Assembly: GCF_901542335.1 (NCBI RefSeq)
Contig: NZ_LR594036.1
Location: forward strand, 1,426,001-1,490,000
DNA: 64,000 nt
From: Streptococcus porcinus
Lineage (GTDB): Bacteria; Bacillota; Bacilli; Lactobacillales; Streptococcaceae
Direction: 5' to 3'
Position numbers and translations under genes: made by a program. Each line of letters begins with the position of its first letter. Position 1 is the stretch's first letter. Below, in pieces: positions 39,079 to 49,335 of this stretch. A model generated the notes under the pieces. That model made no database searches, was not told the DNA's origin, and saw only the letters and a program-made list of their open reading frames with translations.

Positions 39079-39807
39079 TTAATCGATAATTTTATTTGAT
39101 ACTGTTGTTCCGATGTGTTCACCAAAAACAACTCGTTTGATGTTACCTGCTTCGTTCATATTAAAGACAACCAAATCAATGTCATTGTCCATTGATAAAG
39201 TTGATGCAGTAGCATCCATAATTTTAAGGCCTCGTTTGATAACTTCACCATGAGTCAATTCATCAAATTTAACTGCATTCGCATCTTTTTTAGGATCTGC
39301 ATTGTAGACACCATCAACACCATTTTTTGCCATCAAAATAGCATCCGCCTCAATCTCAGCGGCACGTAGAGCGGCTGTTGTATCTGTTGAAAAATAAGGT
39401 GATCCGATTCCTGCCCCAAAGACAACAATGCGTCCTTTTTCAAGGTGACGTAATGCGCGACCTCTGATATAGGACTCAGCAACATTTTGCATTGGAATAG
39501 CTGTTTGAACTCGAGTGTCTACTCCATAATGTTGTAAACTATCTGCCATAACTAAAGCATTCATAACAGTGCCTAACATACCGGTATAATCAGCTTGCAC
39601 ACGATCCATTCCTGCTTCAGCTGCAGGTTCTCCTCGCCATAAATTACCACCACCGATGACGAGTGCAATTTGCACCCCAGAAGCATGTACTTCTGAAATT
39701 TCTTTGGCAATTTCTTGTACGGTCGGAATATCTATCCCAACACCTTTATCTCCTGCTAAAGCTTCACCAGATAATTTTATTAAAATACGTTGATATTTAG
39801 GTTTCAC
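39079..39807 (-). CDS. pyrH: UMP kinase
   Basis: A 242-residue amino-acid-kinase-fold enzyme producing UDP from UMP, allosterically controlled by GTP and UTP. Conserved motifs are [21 protein letters not shown] and ATNGVD-type [15 protein letters not shown] near 160. It uses a GTG start with AAGGAGATAATCATT upstream. It is co-transcribed with frr. A likely extended -10 (TGGTAGAAT on the minus strand, near 39845) lies upstream. Confidence 0.97.
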   Translation of the reverse strand: MKPKYQRILIKLSGEALAGDKGVGIDIPTVQEIAKEISEVHASGVQIALVIGGGNLWRGEPAAEAGMDRVQADYTGMLGTVMNALVMADSLQHYGVDTRVQTAIPMQNVAESYIRGRALRHLEKGRIVVFGAGIGSPYFSTDTTAALRAAEIEADAILMAKNGVDGVYNADPKKDANAVKFDELTHGEVIKRGLKIMDATASTLSMDNDIDLVVFNMNEAGNIKRVVFGEHIGTTVSNKIID

Positions 39808-40244
39808 AATGATTATCTCCTTATTTTGTCCTTTATTATTCTACCATAAAACCATTGAATTTGATAGTTGAATACAATAAGGTCTAAGATAAAATTTAAC
39901 GTTTATGAAAATATTATAACTCTACTCAGTGAAACCAAAACAGATGAAGGGCTAGTTTTAAATCAATAGGATATCACACAAGCTCAGCAAATTTTTTGAA
40001 GTTGCATTACCTAAGGTAGTCAATTAATAGTCACAAAGTAGAACAAACAGCTTGCAAATAGAATAAAGTAGTGATTCTCTTTTTTATACATTCCTTGCCT
40101 TGCTAATTCCAGCGATATACTTTTGAGTTAATTGAAATTTTTCTCTCAGATAATTTTTGAGCAGTTACATTTTTTGATTTATTAAAGTTATTTCAAGTGT
40201 TCCATTTTTTAATAAAAAAAAGCTATCCGCAGATAGCTCCTTTA
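39808..40244. other. 437-base intergenic region between pyrH and rplA
   Basis: AT-rich with no credible open frame or RNA gene. It contains the pyrH promoter at the low-coordinate end and the rplA terminator at the other. Confidence 0.6.
40214..40238 (-). terminator. Terminator of the rplK-rplA operon
   Basis: Stem AGCTATC/GATAGCT, loop CGCA, followed by eight T on the minus strand, seven bases after the rplA stop. Confidence 0.9.
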
Positions 40245-40934
40245 TTACATTGTTGATGGGTCAACTTTAATACCAACACCCTGTGTTGAAGTAATTGACA
40301 CATTTGTCATGTAAGTCCCTTTCGCTGTTGAAGGTTTAGCTTTTACCATTACATCGTTAAATGCTTTGAAGTTTTCAACTAATTTATCAGCATCGAATGA
40401 CACTTTACCGATGATAGCTTGTACGTTACCAGCTTTATCAGCACGATAAGTAATCTTTCCACCTTTAGACTCTTCAACTGCTTTAGTAACATCCATAGTT
40501 ACAGTACCAGTTTTAGGGTTCGGCATCAAGTTACGAGGTCCAAGGACACGTCCAAGACGACCTACGATAGCCATCATATCTGGTGTTGCAATAACAACAT
40601 CAAAATCAAGCCATCCGCCATTAATTTTAGCTACTAAGTCATCTTCACCAACGAAGTCTGCTCCGGCAGCTTTTGCTTCTTCAGCTTTAGCACCACGCGC
40701 AAATACAAGTACGCGTTGTGTTTTACCAGTTCCATTTGGCAATACCATTGCGCCACGGATTTGTTGGTCTGCTTTACGAACGTCAATGTTTAAGTTATAT
40801 GCAACTTCAACTGATGCGTCAAATTTTGCAAAGTTAGTTTCTTTGATTAATGCTACAGCTTCTTCTACACTGTATGCTTTTGTGCTATCAACTTTTTCAA
40901 GTGCTGCACGCATTTGTTTGCTTTTTTTAGCCAT
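40245..40934 (-). CDS. rplA: Ribosomal protein L1
   Basis: A 229-residue 50S stalk protein that binds 23S rRNA helices 76-78 and, in many bacteria, its own message. Conserved sequences are [17 protein letters not shown] at the N-terminus and [16 protein letters not shown] near 128. Preceded by a hairpin (40983-41020) that could be its regulatory site. Confidence 0.98.
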   Translation of the reverse strand: MAKKSKQMRAALEKVDSTKAYSVEEAVALIKETNFAKFDASVEVAYNLNIDVRKADQQIRGAMVLPNGTGKTQRVLVFARGAKAEEAKAAGADFVGEDDLVAKINGGWLDFDVVIATPDMMAIVGRLGRVLGPRNLMPNPKTGTVTMDVTKAVEESKGGKITYRADKAGNVQAIIGKVSFDADKLVENFKAFNDVMVKAKPSTAKGTYMTNVSITSTQGVGIKVDPSTM

Positions 40935-40982
40935 TTTAAAATTCTCCTTGTAATGTGGTCATATCGATTTGATTTAAAATCT

Positions 40983-41020
40983 CCCACGTCACTCATCAAA
41001 TTATGATGAAGTCTTGCGGG
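40983..41020 (-). promoter_or_regulatory. Candidate L1-binding hairpin in the rplK-rplA gap
   Basis: On the minus strand CCCGC...CTTCATCA pairs with TGATGAGT...GTGGG across a short AT loop, giving two helical parts with an internal bulge. L1 represses its own operon by binding an RNA that resembles its rRNA site. The placement in the 105-base gap ahead of rplA and the TGATGA element suggest such a site; identity is inferred. Confidence 0.5.
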
Positions 41021-41039
41021 TAATAGGGTTCAAAACTGA

Positions 41040-41465
41040 TTAGTCAGTGATAGTGAATCCCATTGAACGAGCAGTACCTTCGATCATACGCATTGCAGAC
41101 TCAACGTTTGCTGCGTTTAAATCTGGCATTTTAGTTTCAGCAATTTCTTGCACTTGTGCACGAGTAACTGTTGCAACTTTTGTTTTGTTAGGTGTGCCTG
41201 ATCCTTTTTCAACACCAGCAGCTTTTTTCAAAAGAACTGCAGCTGGGGGTGTTTTAGTAATGAAATCAAATGATTTGTCTTCATAAACTGAGATAACAAC
41301 TGGGATGATCATACCTGCTTGGTCAGCTGTACGAGCGTTAAATTCCTTAGTGAATCCCATGATGTTGATACCTGCTTGACCTAGTGCTGGTCCAACTGGT
41401 GGAGCTGGTGTAGCTTTACCAGCAGGGATTTGAAGTTTTACAAGTTTTTCGACTTTTTTAGCCAT
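41040..41465 (-). CDS. rplK: Ribosomal protein L11
   Basis: A 141-residue 50S protein of the GTPase-associated centre ([38 protein letters not shown]). The ATG at 41465 with AGGAGG six bases upstream is the start; the frame is open 18 codons further, but without a ribosome site. It is the first gene of the L11-L1 operon. Confidence 0.98.
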   Translation of the reverse strand: MAKKVEKLVKLQIPAGKATPAPPVGPALGQAGINIMGFTKEFNARTADQAGMIIPVVISVYEDKSFDFITKTPPAAVLLKKAAGVEKGSGTPNKTKVATVTRAQVQEIAETKMPDLNAANVESAMRMIEGTARSMGFTITD

Positions 41466-41544
41466 TTTAAAAATCCTCCTGTTGTGGTTTTGGCGGTAAC
41501 TAAGATTTTTACCTCCCACAGTTATGCATATAGCATACCTTACT

Positions 41545-41572
41545 ATTATACAATGTTTTTTTAAAAAAGCAA
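41545..41572 (-). promoter_or_regulatory. Promoter of rplK-rplA
   Basis: TTGCTT (41567-41572) and TATAAT (41545-41550) on the minus strand are 16 bases apart; the latter is extended by a TG. About 75 bases of leader follow before rplK. Confidence 0.7.
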
Positions 41573-41593
41573 CTCAAATCTCTATAAAATTTA

Positions 41594-41625
41594 AAGAATG
41601 AGAGGTCAATTTACCTCTCATTCTT
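41594..41625 (-). terminator. Hairpin terminator of the BaeRF-like gene
   Basis: Thirteen-bp perfect stem AAGAATGAGAGGT / ACCTCTCATTCTT with loop CAATTT, five bases beyond the stop. The T run is short on both sides, so termination may be partial. Confidence 0.7.
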
Positions 41626-41629
41626 CACT

Positions 41630-42718
41630 TTAATATCGAAGACGTGCACTAATGCCAAAATCTCCTTCTAATTGATTTGAATCCAAAATATAAACTTTTC
41701 CTTTAGCTTGGTAGGTTGCTAGGACAATATCTTTTATCGTAAATCGTTTGTCCATGTCACTCTCTGTTGAAAGAACTCTATCCTCAACGATGATTAATTC
41801 ATCAATTCGATTTTCGTGTGCCAGAGTTTTGATTTCGTCCAACTGATCATTAACACGATATTCTAGCTTAGTTTCCACAAATCGCTTACTTAACGAAGTT
41901 AACGTTTGACTGCGGTAGCTGGCAATAAACTTGGAAGCTTGCTCTGCAATTTCCTCTATAGATACTTTAGCACCCGATAGTTCAATTCCTGTGTCCATTA
42001 GCGGTAAATATTTACTGATTGAGCGGAAAGTTGCTTGGTTCTCTGACAAACTATACAGAATTAATGGGCGCGACTCTTGACCAAAGGTCTCCATTAAATG
42101 ATTATCGACAGCTCGGAAAAAGTTTTCTCGATCAATCTCTTTTTCAGCACTAGTTTCATTATGCCCATGAAATCCCGGCTGACCAGGTCCGCCTTTTGCA
42201 GCGGAACCAGAATGACTTAATTGTCCTCCATCTTTTTCATGACCTAGAACTTCAGTCAGTTGAAGAGGCCAATCATCTTCTTTTACTTCTCGAATAGAAT
42301 CTTGGCTAACTTCGAAGACATGAGCACTATCTTGGTTCAAAACTAAAAGATGGTAATCGCTATTAAATTGGTAATGTTTGATAAGAGGAGCTATATTAGG
42401 ACCATCTCCAAAAAGCATTTGATCGTTAACTGGAATATTAAGATGATAATAAAAGACCTGATCCTCGTTTATATATAAAAGAAGACTTTTTGTAGCAGTT
42501 AAAAGTTCCCTTTCAGCTTTACGCACAGCCTCGATTTGCTTTTGCCATGAAGAGCCTAAATCTTGGACTGCGTCCTCTGCTTCCTTGAGATAATTTTCAA
42601 GTTTGAGACTATCCTTCTCGGAATAAGCAGAATAGTCATCCAAAGCAAAGCTGATGGAAATAAAAGGTTGAGTCTCTGTAAGCAGTTCTGGAACTGGGAA
42701 TGTATGTAACTGTTTCAT
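41630..42718 (-). CDS. BaeRF-like protein (bacterial archaeo-eukaryotic release factor family)
   Basis: A 362-residue soluble protein. The middle region has a glycine-rich loop around GGPGQPGFHGHNE (about 175-190), placed as in the bacterial relatives of archaeal/eukaryotic release factor eRF1, followed by an eL30-like C-terminal region (EIKTLAHENRIDELIIVEDRVLS near 290). This family was predicted to act on ribosomes or RNA and is often uncharacterised. It is monocistronic, transcribed away from the DUF3397 gene. The family call is from memory of the pattern and the two-domain order. Confidence 0.6.
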   Translation of the reverse strand: MKQLHTFPVPELLTETQPFISISFALDDYSAYSEKDSLKLENYLKEAEDAVQDLGSSWQKQIEAVRKAERELLTATKSLLLYINEDQVFYYHLNIPVNDQMLFGDGPNIAPLIKHYQFNSDYHLLVLNQDSAHVFEVSQDSIREVKEDDWPLQLTEVLGHEKDGGQLSHSGSAAKGGPGQPGFHGHNETSAEKEIDRENFFRAVDNHLMETFGQESRPLILYSLSENQATFRSISKYLPLMDTGIELSGAKVSIEEIAEQASKFIASYRSQTLTSLSKRFVETKLEYRVNDQLDEIKTLAHENRIDELIIVEDRVLSTESDMDKRFTIKDIVLATYQAKGKVYILDSNQLEGDFGISARLRY

Positions 42719-42886
42719 AATAAACTTCCTTTCTTCTTTCTATACCTCTAATGTACCATATTTCAGGGTCAATTTCTATTAAAAACCCTTAGTGACCACT
42801 TGTTTTATTTTTTGAATTGCCATTTCTGTTCAGAAATTTTAAGAACATTTATTTACAAGTTATCGTTTAAAGGTTAAAATAATGCT

Positions 42887-43237
42887 ATGATGACATACAA
42901 ATTAATTGCATTACTTTTTATTGCTCTGACACCTCTTGTTTCACAGATTTTAGTAACTTTTTTTAAACTTGGCCGGTACGGTTTAAAGTTTCCTGATTTA
43001 GCCTTTCTACTTTTTGCCTTAGAAATCGCTATTGTTTCTGGGAAATTCTTTAATAACAATTTTTTACCTTATTACCTGATTATATTATCACTGCTAGCAA
43101 TCATTATCAGTTTAACATTAGTCATTAGAAGTCAGCGCTTTACCTATTCACGTTTTATTAAACTCTTTTGGCGAATCGGCTTCCTCATGACTTTCTTTGG
43201 GTATTTAATACTGGTAATAGTGATCTTCACAAAATAA
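42887..43237 (+). CDS. DUF3397 family membrane protein
   Basis: A 116-residue protein with four spans (about 3-25, 38-55, 63-83, 94-114), matching the small DUF3397 family of Lactobacillales. Function unknown. AAAGG lies 13 bases upstream of the ATG at 42887; a second ATG follows immediately at 42890. It is followed by a bidirectional terminator. Confidence 0.8.
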   Translation: MMTYKLIALLFIALTPLVSQILVTFFKLGRYGLKFPDLAFLLFALEIAIVSGKFFNNNFLPYYLIILSLLAIIISLTLVIRSQRFTYSRFIKLFWRIGFLMTFFGYLILVIVIFTK

Positions 43238-43268
43238 AAAGCTTTGTCAATTTGAGACAAAGCTTTTT
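43236..43268. terminator. Bidirectional terminator between the DUF3397 gene and ftsK
   Basis: Thirteen-bp perfect stem AAAAAGCTTTGTC / GACAAAGCTTTTT with a seven-base loop and T runs for both directions. Confidence 0.93.
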
Positions 43269-43308
43269 ATATAAGATAGACCTTACTAAGAACACAAGTT
43301 TCATTGCA

Positions 43309-45714
43309 TCATTGTGTTTGCAAAACCTTTCTTGGTTTGGTTCCTTCTGCTGGTCCAATAACCCCGGCTTCTTCTAATTCGTCCATCAAGCGAGTTGCTC
43401 GATTAAAACCAACTGATAGGCGGCGTTGAATCATCGAAGCAGAGGCTTTTTGAGTCTCAAGGACTAAGGCTTTTGCTTCTTCAAAGAGGGGGTCTCCTTC
43501 ACTAGAATCACCAGAGCCAGGCGCCATATCTGCTTCGGTAACCTCACCTGGATCAAAGGAGTCATCATAATCAGCGTCGGCTTGCTCCTTAATAAATGAC
43601 ACAATACGTTCAACATCATCATCTGAAATGAAGGACCCTTGTAATCTAACGGGGTGATTCTCATCAATCGGTTTAAAGAGCATATCTCCTCGTCCCAAAA
43701 GTTTTTCAGCACCATTTTCATCTAAAATAGTTCGACTATCTGTTCCAGACGAAACAGCAAATGCAATCCGTGATGGAACATTAGCTTTAATCAAACCGGA
43801 GATAACATCAACAGATGGCCTCTGCGTAGCTAAGATCATATGAATACCAGCGGCACGTGCCTTTTGCCCCAAGCGAATGATAGCATCCTCTACTTCTTTG
43901 CTGGCAACCATCATCAAGTCAGCTAGTTCGTCAACGATGACAACAATTAAAGGTAGAGGAATTTGTTTCTCTTCAGACTGGCTGTTAAATGCTTCAACCT
44001 TGGCATTGTAACCAGCTATATTTCGTACACCCACCTTACTGAAGAGTTCATAACGATTTTCCATCTCATCAACAACCTTCTGCAGGGCTTTGCTGGCCTT
44101 ACGAGGATTAGTTACAACTGGAATAAGGAGATGAGGAATGTCATTATAAACAGATAATTCGACCATCTTAGGATCAACCATTAAGAATTTAACTTGATCA
44201 GGTCTGGCCTTCATCAAAATACTAGAAATAATACCATTAACAGCCACAGACTTCCCTGATCCTGTCGAACCTGCCACTAATAAGTGGGGCATCCTAGTTA
44301 AATCAAAACTACGTGCCATACCATTAACAGCTTTTCCGAGCGGAACTTCCAAAAGTTTTTCAACCGAACTATTAGATTGTTCCCATAGCTCACGAAAAGA
44401 AACAGTTGCAATTTCAGAATTCGGCACTTCAATACCAACTAGGGATTTTCCTGGAATAGGTGCCTCTATTCTGACATCCTTAGCTGCCAAGGCTAAGGCT
44501 AAATCGTCTGCCAAGTTAGAGATTCGATTAACACGCACTCCCACAGCTGGTTTAATTTCATACTTGGTTACCGATGGTCCAATCTCTGCTCGCTCAACCT
44601 TAACATCAATGCCAAAACTTCGGAAGGTATCTTCTAAGACCCTAATATTCTTACGTACCAAGTTCTTTTCTTTTGATTGATCTTTAGGTTTATCGGGTTC
44701 AAACAAATCAATTGTCGGTAGCTTATAAAGTAAATTTGTTTTTGATGTGAAGTCTACTTTGAGCGGTTCATCATCTAGTCCATCTGCTTCTAGCTCTGGA
44801 GCAGGCATAGCTGTCCTTGTATTTTCCCCTGCGAGGTAGTCAGCTTCTAAATCCTCAAGCGGAAAATCAATAACTTCTTCTTCAGGGTGTGATTGATACG
44901 CTACAATTTCTGGCTCAGCTTGTCTAAGATTTGAAAAATCATTTGCTCCTAGAACTGCTTCTGGACCTGTTCCTTCCAAAATCTCTCCCGTCTCTAAATC
45001 AATATTTTGATTGAGGGACATTTGAGCTTCTAAGGCTTCTTGTTCCAATCGTGCTTGCGCAGCTAATGCTTTAGCCTCTTCACGTTTAACAAAGCGTTCT
45101 TCGCGTCGACGTTTTTGCTGATCAGCAAAGCTTTGCCAAAGAGCTTTAACATAATGACTAATATCGTAAACATCCCATGGTGTCATTAGGAAGATTCCTA
45201 ACAGAATAATTAGGGCACCAATAAAGAAAGACCCAATATTAGAAAAAAGGAATGATACTGGTTTATAAATCAAAGCACCAAGCATACCTCCACCAAGGAA
45301 GTTTTGCACTTTAAAACCCAAGAGATCTTGAGTAATCAATCGAGTTGTGTAAGTGAAAACCTCATGGTTTTTAAGATTAGGAGAGGTAAATAAATAAGCA
45401 TGCCATTCAATCAGTAACCCCATGAAGAAAATGATAAAACCTGCAATCAAACCTTCTTGTTTTCGTAACCACTTAAAACAAAACAGGTAGCAAAAAACAG
45501 CGAGAATAAAAAGGTAAGCCAAACTACCTACCATAAAACGAATAACATTATATGCTGTAATCCCAAATATCCCTAGTCGAATCACGGCAAAAATCAAAAC
45601 AAGAGCTAGTAAGAACGAAAAAATCATTCGTTTGATGGCTCTTTGCTTTTCAATCTCTGCCTTTGTGGGACGTCTCTTTTTCGTCCCTTTTTTATGTTGA
45701 TTTCTTATAGCCAT
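43309..45714 (-). CDS. ftsK: DNA translocase FtsK/SpoIIIE
   Basis: An 801-residue septal ATPase that pumps DNA for chromosome segregation. Four to five N-terminal spans (about 25-185) are followed by a charged linker (190-340), the alpha and beta motor domains with Walker [14 protein letters not shown] near 465 and Walker [14 protein letters not shown] near 572, and the C-terminal gamma winged helix ([22 protein letters not shown]) which reads KOPS-like sites. Shorter than E. coli FtsK because of a short linker, as usual in Firmicutes. Confidence 0.98.
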   Translation of the reverse strand: MAIRNQHKKGTKKRRPTKAEIEKQRAIKRMIFSFLLALVLIFAVIRLGIFGITAYNVIRFMVGSLAYLFILAVFCYLFCFKWLRKQEGLIAGFIIFFMGLLIEWHAYLFTSPNLKNHEVFTYTTRLITQDLLGFKVQNFLGGGMLGALIYKPVSFLFSNIGSFFIGALIILLGIFLMTPWDVYDISHYVKALWQSFADQQKRRREERFVKREEAKALAAQARLEQEALEAQMSLNQNIDLETGEILEGTGPEAVLGANDFSNLRQAEPEIVAYQSHPEEEVIDFPLEDLEADYLAGENTRTAMPAPELEADGLDDEPLKVDFTSKTNLLYKLPTIDLFEPDKPKDQSKEKNLVRKNIRVLEDTFRSFGIDVKVERAEIGPSVTKYEIKPAVGVRVNRISNLADDLALALAAKDVRIEAPIPGKSLVGIEVPNSEIATVSFRELWEQSNSSVEKLLEVPLGKAVNGMARSFDLTRMPHLLVAGSTGSGKSVAVNGIISSILMKARPDQVKFLMVDPKMVELSVYNDIPHLLIPVVTNPRKASKALQKVVDEMENRYELFSKVGVRNIAGYNAKVEAFNSQSEEKQIPLPLIVVIVDELADLMMVASKEVEDAIIRLGQKARAAGIHMILATQRPSVDVISGLIKANVPSRIAFAVSSGTDSRTILDENGAEKLLGRGDMLFKPIDENHPVRLQGSFISDDDVERIVSFIKEQADADYDDSFDPGEVTEADMAPGSGDSSEGDPLFEEAKALVLETQKASASMIQRRLSVGFNRATRLMDELEEAGVIGPAEGTKPRKVLQTQ

Positions 45715-45809
45715 AGGTTTATTATACCATTTTTTAAAGAGAAAGAAATATACTTATCAAGGAGCGGACTTTATGATAAAATAAAGGAAAATCAATCTAA
45801 GGAGAAACC

Positions 45810-46622
45810 ATGAAGAAAGTTCTGACCATATCGCTTCTTGCTTTAAGCCTAGTAAGTCTTACTGCATGTGAGTCAATTGATCGTCTAATTAAAGGTGATA
45901 AATATGTTGACGATAAAATTGCCAAAGAAGAATCTTCTGCAGCAACTAAAGCTTATGAGGCTCAAATTGAGAAAGCCTTAAACGCCGATAAACATCAATT
46001 TCCACAATTATCAAAAGAAGTCGCTAAGGATGAAGCTAAAGTATTAATTAAAACTAGCGAAGGAGATATTACTTTAAAACTTTTCCCTAAATATACTCCC
46101 TTAGCTGTTGAAAACTTCCTGACTCATGCTAAAGAAGGTTATTATAATAACCTAACTTTTCACCGTGTTATTACCAATTTCATGATTCAATCTGGTGATC
46201 CTAAGGGTGATGGCACAGGTGGTGAGTCCATTTGGAATGGGAAAAATACAAAGATTGATGCTGGAAATGGCTTTGCAAACGAAATTAGTCCTTACCTATA
46301 CAATATCCGTGGCGCTTTAGCAATGGCTAACGCAGGGGCAGATACCAATGGTAGCCAATTTTTCATCAACCAAAATCCTGGCAATCAGGCGAAAAAATTA
46401 TCTGAAAACCATTATCCTAAACCAATTATTGATGCCTATAAGGAAGGGGGAAACCCTAGTTTAGATGGCGCTTATACTGTCTTTGGTCAAGTCATTGATG
46501 GCATGGATACAGTAGATAAAATTGCCAAAACTGCTGTCGATAGCAGTGATAAACCAACTCAAGATATCACTATTCTCACCGTAACTGTTCAAAAGGACAT
46601 GCCAGCAAAAAGCAAGAAATAA
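45810..46622 (+). CDS. Cyclophilin-type peptidyl-prolyl isomerase lipoprotein
   Basis: A 270-residue extracytoplasmic foldase. The signal peptide ends in a lipobox LTAC with Cys19, so it is anchored to the outer face of the membrane. The cyclophilin domain runs from about residue 70 (VLIKTSEGDITLKLFPKYTPLAVENF) with the catalytic HRVITNFMIQSGD near 110 and NGSQFFINQ near 180. AAGGAGAAACC precedes the ATG. It is monocistronic with a terminator. Surface homologues such as SlrA contribute to colonisation. Confidence 0.94.
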   Translation: MKKVLTISLLALSLVSLTACESIDRLIKGDKYVDDKIAKEESSAATKAYEAQIEKALNADKHQFPQLSKEVAKDEAKVLIKTSEGDITLKLFPKYTPLAVENFLTHAKEGYYNNLTFHRVITNFMIQSGDPKGDGTGGESIWNGKNTKIDAGNGFANEISPYLYNIRGALAMANAGADTNGSQFFINQNPGNQAKKLSENHYPKPIIDAYKEGGNPSLDGAYTVFGQVIDGMDTVDKIAKTAVDSSDKPTQDITILTVTVQKDMPAKSKK

Positions 46623-46632
46623 GTGAGATTAT

Positions 46633-46676
46633 AAAAACAGTTCCAATTGTCCTTAGACAGTTAGAACTGTTTTTTT
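46633..46676. terminator. Bidirectional terminator between the isomerase gene and mtsC
   Basis: A long near-perfect hairpin AAAAACAGTTC-c-AATTGTC, loop CTTA, GACAGTT-a-GAACTGTTTTTTT. It ends transcripts of both converging genes and overlaps the mtsC stop. Confidence 0.9.
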
Positions 46677-47514
46677 ATAATTGTTTTTTCTTAAGTTTTC
46701 GAACTTGCTTTGGTGAAAAGACGAAGCTAATAGCAAAAATAATAGAGGAGGTTAACACAATGCTTGAACCCGCTGCAATATTGAAAGTATAACCCAAAAA
46801 CAGACCTAAAATTGATGTCAGAGCTCCTAGCGTAGAAGACATTAGCAGCATCGTTTTAAGACTATTAGCGTAGAGGTAAGCAGTCGCAGCCGGCGTTATC
46901 AACATAGCTACAATTAAGATAGTACCCACACTTTGCATCGCTGTTACTGAAACAAGGGTCAGCAAAACCATTAATAAATAATGATAAAATGAAACATTTA
47001 TTCCCATTGTTTTGGCCAAAATAGGATCAAAAGAAGTTAGGAGTAACTCTTTGAAAAATAGGATAATTAAACTTAATACTAGCACAGAAACAAAAATAGT
47101 AATCCATTTATCACTATCTTGTACAGCTAGAATATTACCAAAAAGGATATGAAATAAATCTGTGGAACTATTAGCCACACCAATCAAAATAACACCTAAC
47201 GCTAAAAAAGAACTAAATGTAATACCAATAGCGGTATCTCCTTTAATAACACTATTTTCTTTTATAAAGGTAATCAATATCGATGCTAATAGTCCAAAAA
47301 TAATAGCACCAATGAAAAAGTTCATCCCTAAAATAAAAGAGAGAGCCACACCCGGCAACACAGCATGGGAAATAGCATCTCCCATTAATGACATCGACCG
47401 TAAAATAATAAAGCAGCCAACAGCACCTGAAACAATTCCAATAACAACTGCCGTAACTAGGGCATTTTGAAGGAAATGGTATGACAAGAAGCCATTTATA
47501 AACTTATCAAACAT
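46675..47514 (-). CDS. mtsC: Mn/Fe ABC transporter permease MtsC
   Basis: A 279-residue membrane protein of the metal ABC-3 permease family with about eight spans. Conserved sequence LRSMSLMGDAISHAVLPGVALSF near residue 37 contains the Asp and His of the metal path. It pairs with MtsB and receives metal from the lipoprotein MtsA. It begins immediately at the MtsB stop (TAAATG). Confidence 0.95.
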   Translation of the reverse strand: MFDKFINGFLSYHFLQNALVTAVVIGIVSGAVGCFIILRSMSLMGDAISHAVLPGVALSFILGMNFFIGAIIFGLLASILITFIKENSVIKGDTAIGITFSSFLALGVILIGVANSSTDLFHILFGNILAVQDSDKWITIFVSVLVLSLIILFFKELLLTSFDPILAKTMGINVSFYHYLLMVLLTLVSVTAMQSVGTILIVAMLITPAATAYLYANSLKTMLLMSSTLGALTSILGLFLGYTFNIAAGSSIVLTSSIIFAISFVFSPKQVRKLKKKQL

Positions 47515-48237
47515 TTAAGCGTCTCCTCCTTTCACAATCAACTCATTTCCATAGGTTTTAGAAAGATTGTCAATCGTAAAGACATCAGAAACCGAACCAA
47601 AAGCAATAACCTGACCATTTATCAATAAGACTTGATCAAAATAATCTTCAACTTTACTTAAGTCATGATGTACAATTAATATGGTTCTTCCCTGACTTTT
47701 AAGTTTTTTGAGTAAATCAACAATGATGGTTTCGCTCAGAGAATCAATACCAACAAAAGGTTCATCAAGAAACAGATATTCTTGATCCTGTATCAAACAA
47801 CGAGCTAAAAGCATACGCTGAAATTGGCCACCAGATAAAGCCTTTATTGGTTTTTTGGCATAGTCAGTTAGTCCTACGTCTTCTAGAACTTTCTGTGCCA
47901 TTTCCTTTTCTTTACTCTTCACATTTTTGAATAAACCCAACTTTCCATAGGTCCCTAACAAAACGCACTCTTCAACAGTAATAGGGAAATTAAAGTCAAT
48001 CTGACTTCGTTGTTCAACATAAGCAATCGCTTTATAAGCAGAAGATAAATCATGATTGATAATTATTTTACCATCATAATCAACTAAGCCTAAAATTGCC
48101 TTCATTAGAGTTGACTTTCCAGCCCCATTAGGTCCTATAATTCCGATAATCCCTGGTTCACTAATGTGTAAATCGACATTACTCAAGACTGTTTTGTTAC
48201 CATCATAGCTAACCTTTAAGTCTTTTATCTCTATCAT
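47515..48237 (-). CDS. mtsB: Mn/Fe ABC transporter ATPase MtsB
   Basis: A 240-residue ATPase with Walker A GPNGAGKST near 36, signature LSGGQFQRML near 138 and Walker B YLFLDEPFVGID. The start is MIEIKDLKVSY at 48237 with AGGAGG six bases before; an ATG/alternative nine codons earlier lacks a ribosome site. A weak five-bp hairpin (48261-48285) between mtsA and mtsB may reduce read-through, giving more lipoprotein than transporter. Confidence 0.95.
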   Translation of the reverse strand: MIEIKDLKVSYDGNKTVLSNVDLHISEPGIIGIIGPNGAGKSTLMKAILGLVDYDGKIIINHDLSSAYKAIAYVEQRSQIDFNFPITVEECVLLGTYGKLGLFKNVKSKEKEMAQKVLEDVGLTDYAKKPIKALSGGQFQRMLLARCLIQDQEYLFLDEPFVGIDSLSETIIVDLLKKLKSQGRTILIVHHDLSKVEDYFDQVLLINGQVIAFGSVSDVFTIDNLSKTYGNELIVKGGDA

Positions 48238-48294
48238 TTTTCCTCCTAAAATACAAGAAAGCACACAACCAGCTTGACCATGTGCCTTCAGCTA

Positions 48295-49227
48295 TTATTT
48301 TGCTAATCCTTCAGAAATTTTATCAAGATTCCACTTCATCATAGCGTAGTAACTATCGCCGTCTTGACCTTTTTTAGCAATAGAATCTGTGAAAATTTCA
48401 GAGTAAATTGGAATACCACTATCTTTAGAAACAGATTTCATCGGACGGCTGTCCACACTTGATTCAACAAAGAGAGCTGACGGTTTTTTAGCTTTTAATT
48501 TTTCAATCAAGCTTGAGATTTGGTCAGGTGTTCCTTCTTCTTCAGTGTTAATTTCCCAAATATAAGCAGATGGTACCTTATATGCTTTTGAGAAATATTT
48601 AAAACATCCTTCGCTTGTCACGATAACTTTCTTGTTTTCTGGAATTTTATCAAATTTAGATTTCGCTTCTTTATCTAATTTTTCTAGCTTAGCCAAGTAT
48701 TTGTCTAAATTTTCTTGATAATAATCTTCATTTTTAGGATCTTTTTGGCTTAAACGCTTAGCGATATTTTTAGAATAAATCATCCCATTTTCTAAATTTA
48801 ACCAAGCATGAGGATCTTCTTTACCTTTTTCAGATTGGCCTTCTAAGTAAATGACATCAATCCCGTCTGAAACGGCAAAGTAATCCTTATTTTTCTTCTT
48901 ATTTGCATTTTTAACCAATTTAGTGAACCACGCATGACCACCATCTTCTAAGTTAATACCATTGTAAAGAATTAAGTCTGCTGAGCTGGTTTTTTCAACA
49001 TCTTCTGGTAATGGCTCATACTCATGTGGATCTTTACCAATCGGAACAATGCTGTGAAGATTAATTTTATCTCCAGCTATATTTTTCGTCATATCTGCAA
49101 TAATAGAGTTAGTAACGACCACATTCAGTTTTTCATTTTTAGCAGCTTTAGAACCCGTTCCTGAACAAGCTGTTAAGACAATAATGGATAGAAAAGCTGT
49201 CACAATTAGACTCAGCTTCTTAAACAT
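48295..49227 (-). CDS. mtsA: Metal-binding lipoprotein MtsA
   Basis: A 310-residue extracellular solute-binding lipoprotein of the LraI family. The lipobox is LTAC with Cys21. The ligands expected for Mn/Fe are His68 (GKDPHEYEP), His140 (EDPHAWLN), and the conserved Glu (EGCFKYF or EEEGTPD region) and Asp (FTDSIAKKG) further on, at the same positions as S. pyogenes MtsA. AAGGAGAGTCTT precedes the ATG. It is the first gene of mtsABC, regulated by MtsR. Confidence 0.97.
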   Translation of the reverse strand: MFKKLSLIVTAFLSIIVLTACSGTGSKAAKNEKLNVVVTNSIIADMTKNIAGDKINLHSIVPIGKDPHEYEPLPEDVEKTSSADLILYNGINLEDGGHAWFTKLVKNANKKKNKDYFAVSDGIDVIYLEGQSEKGKEDPHAWLNLENGMIYSKNIAKRLSQKDPKNEDYYQENLDKYLAKLEKLDKEAKSKFDKIPENKKVIVTSEGCFKYFSKAYKVPSAYIWEINTEEEGTPDQISSLIEKLKAKKPSALFVESSVDSRPMKSVSKDSGIPIYSEIFTDSIAKKGQDGDSYYAMMKWNLDKISEGLAK

Positions 49228-49257
49228 AAGACTCTCCTTAAATTAGTTTATTTAATT

Positions 49258-49275
49258 AATTAGGTATAGTTAATT
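49258..49275. promoter_or_regulatory. Candidate MtsR operator at mtsA
   Basis: On the minus strand AATTAACTATACCTAATT matches 15 of 18 positions of the streptococcal DtxR-family metalloregulator site AATTAACTTGACTTAATT as I remember it (ScaR/PsaR/SloR). It lies just downstream of the mtsA -10 box, where a repressor would block transcription when Mn or Fe is high. Confidence 0.7.
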
Positions 49276-49283
49276 ATATTATT

Positions 49284-49312
49284 AATGTACATTACAAAAC
49301 ATCTTTTGTCAA
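49284..49312 (-). promoter_or_regulatory. mtsA promoter
   Basis: TTGACA (49307-49312) and TACATT (49284-49289) on the minus strand are 17 bases apart, about 55 bases from the mtsA start. The -35 is perfect and the -10 weak, as for a regulated promoter. Confidence 0.75.
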
Positions 49313-49335
49313 GATTTTTCTGAAATATTTTGTTA

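Noticed and set aside
41466..41519. 18-residue extension of L11
   Set aside because: The ATG at 41465 has AGGAGG and gives the conserved L11 length of 141 residues.
48261..48286. Terminator between mtsA and mtsB
   Set aside because: The stem is only five bp with a 15-base loop and no T run; at most a weak attenuator, noted under mtsB.
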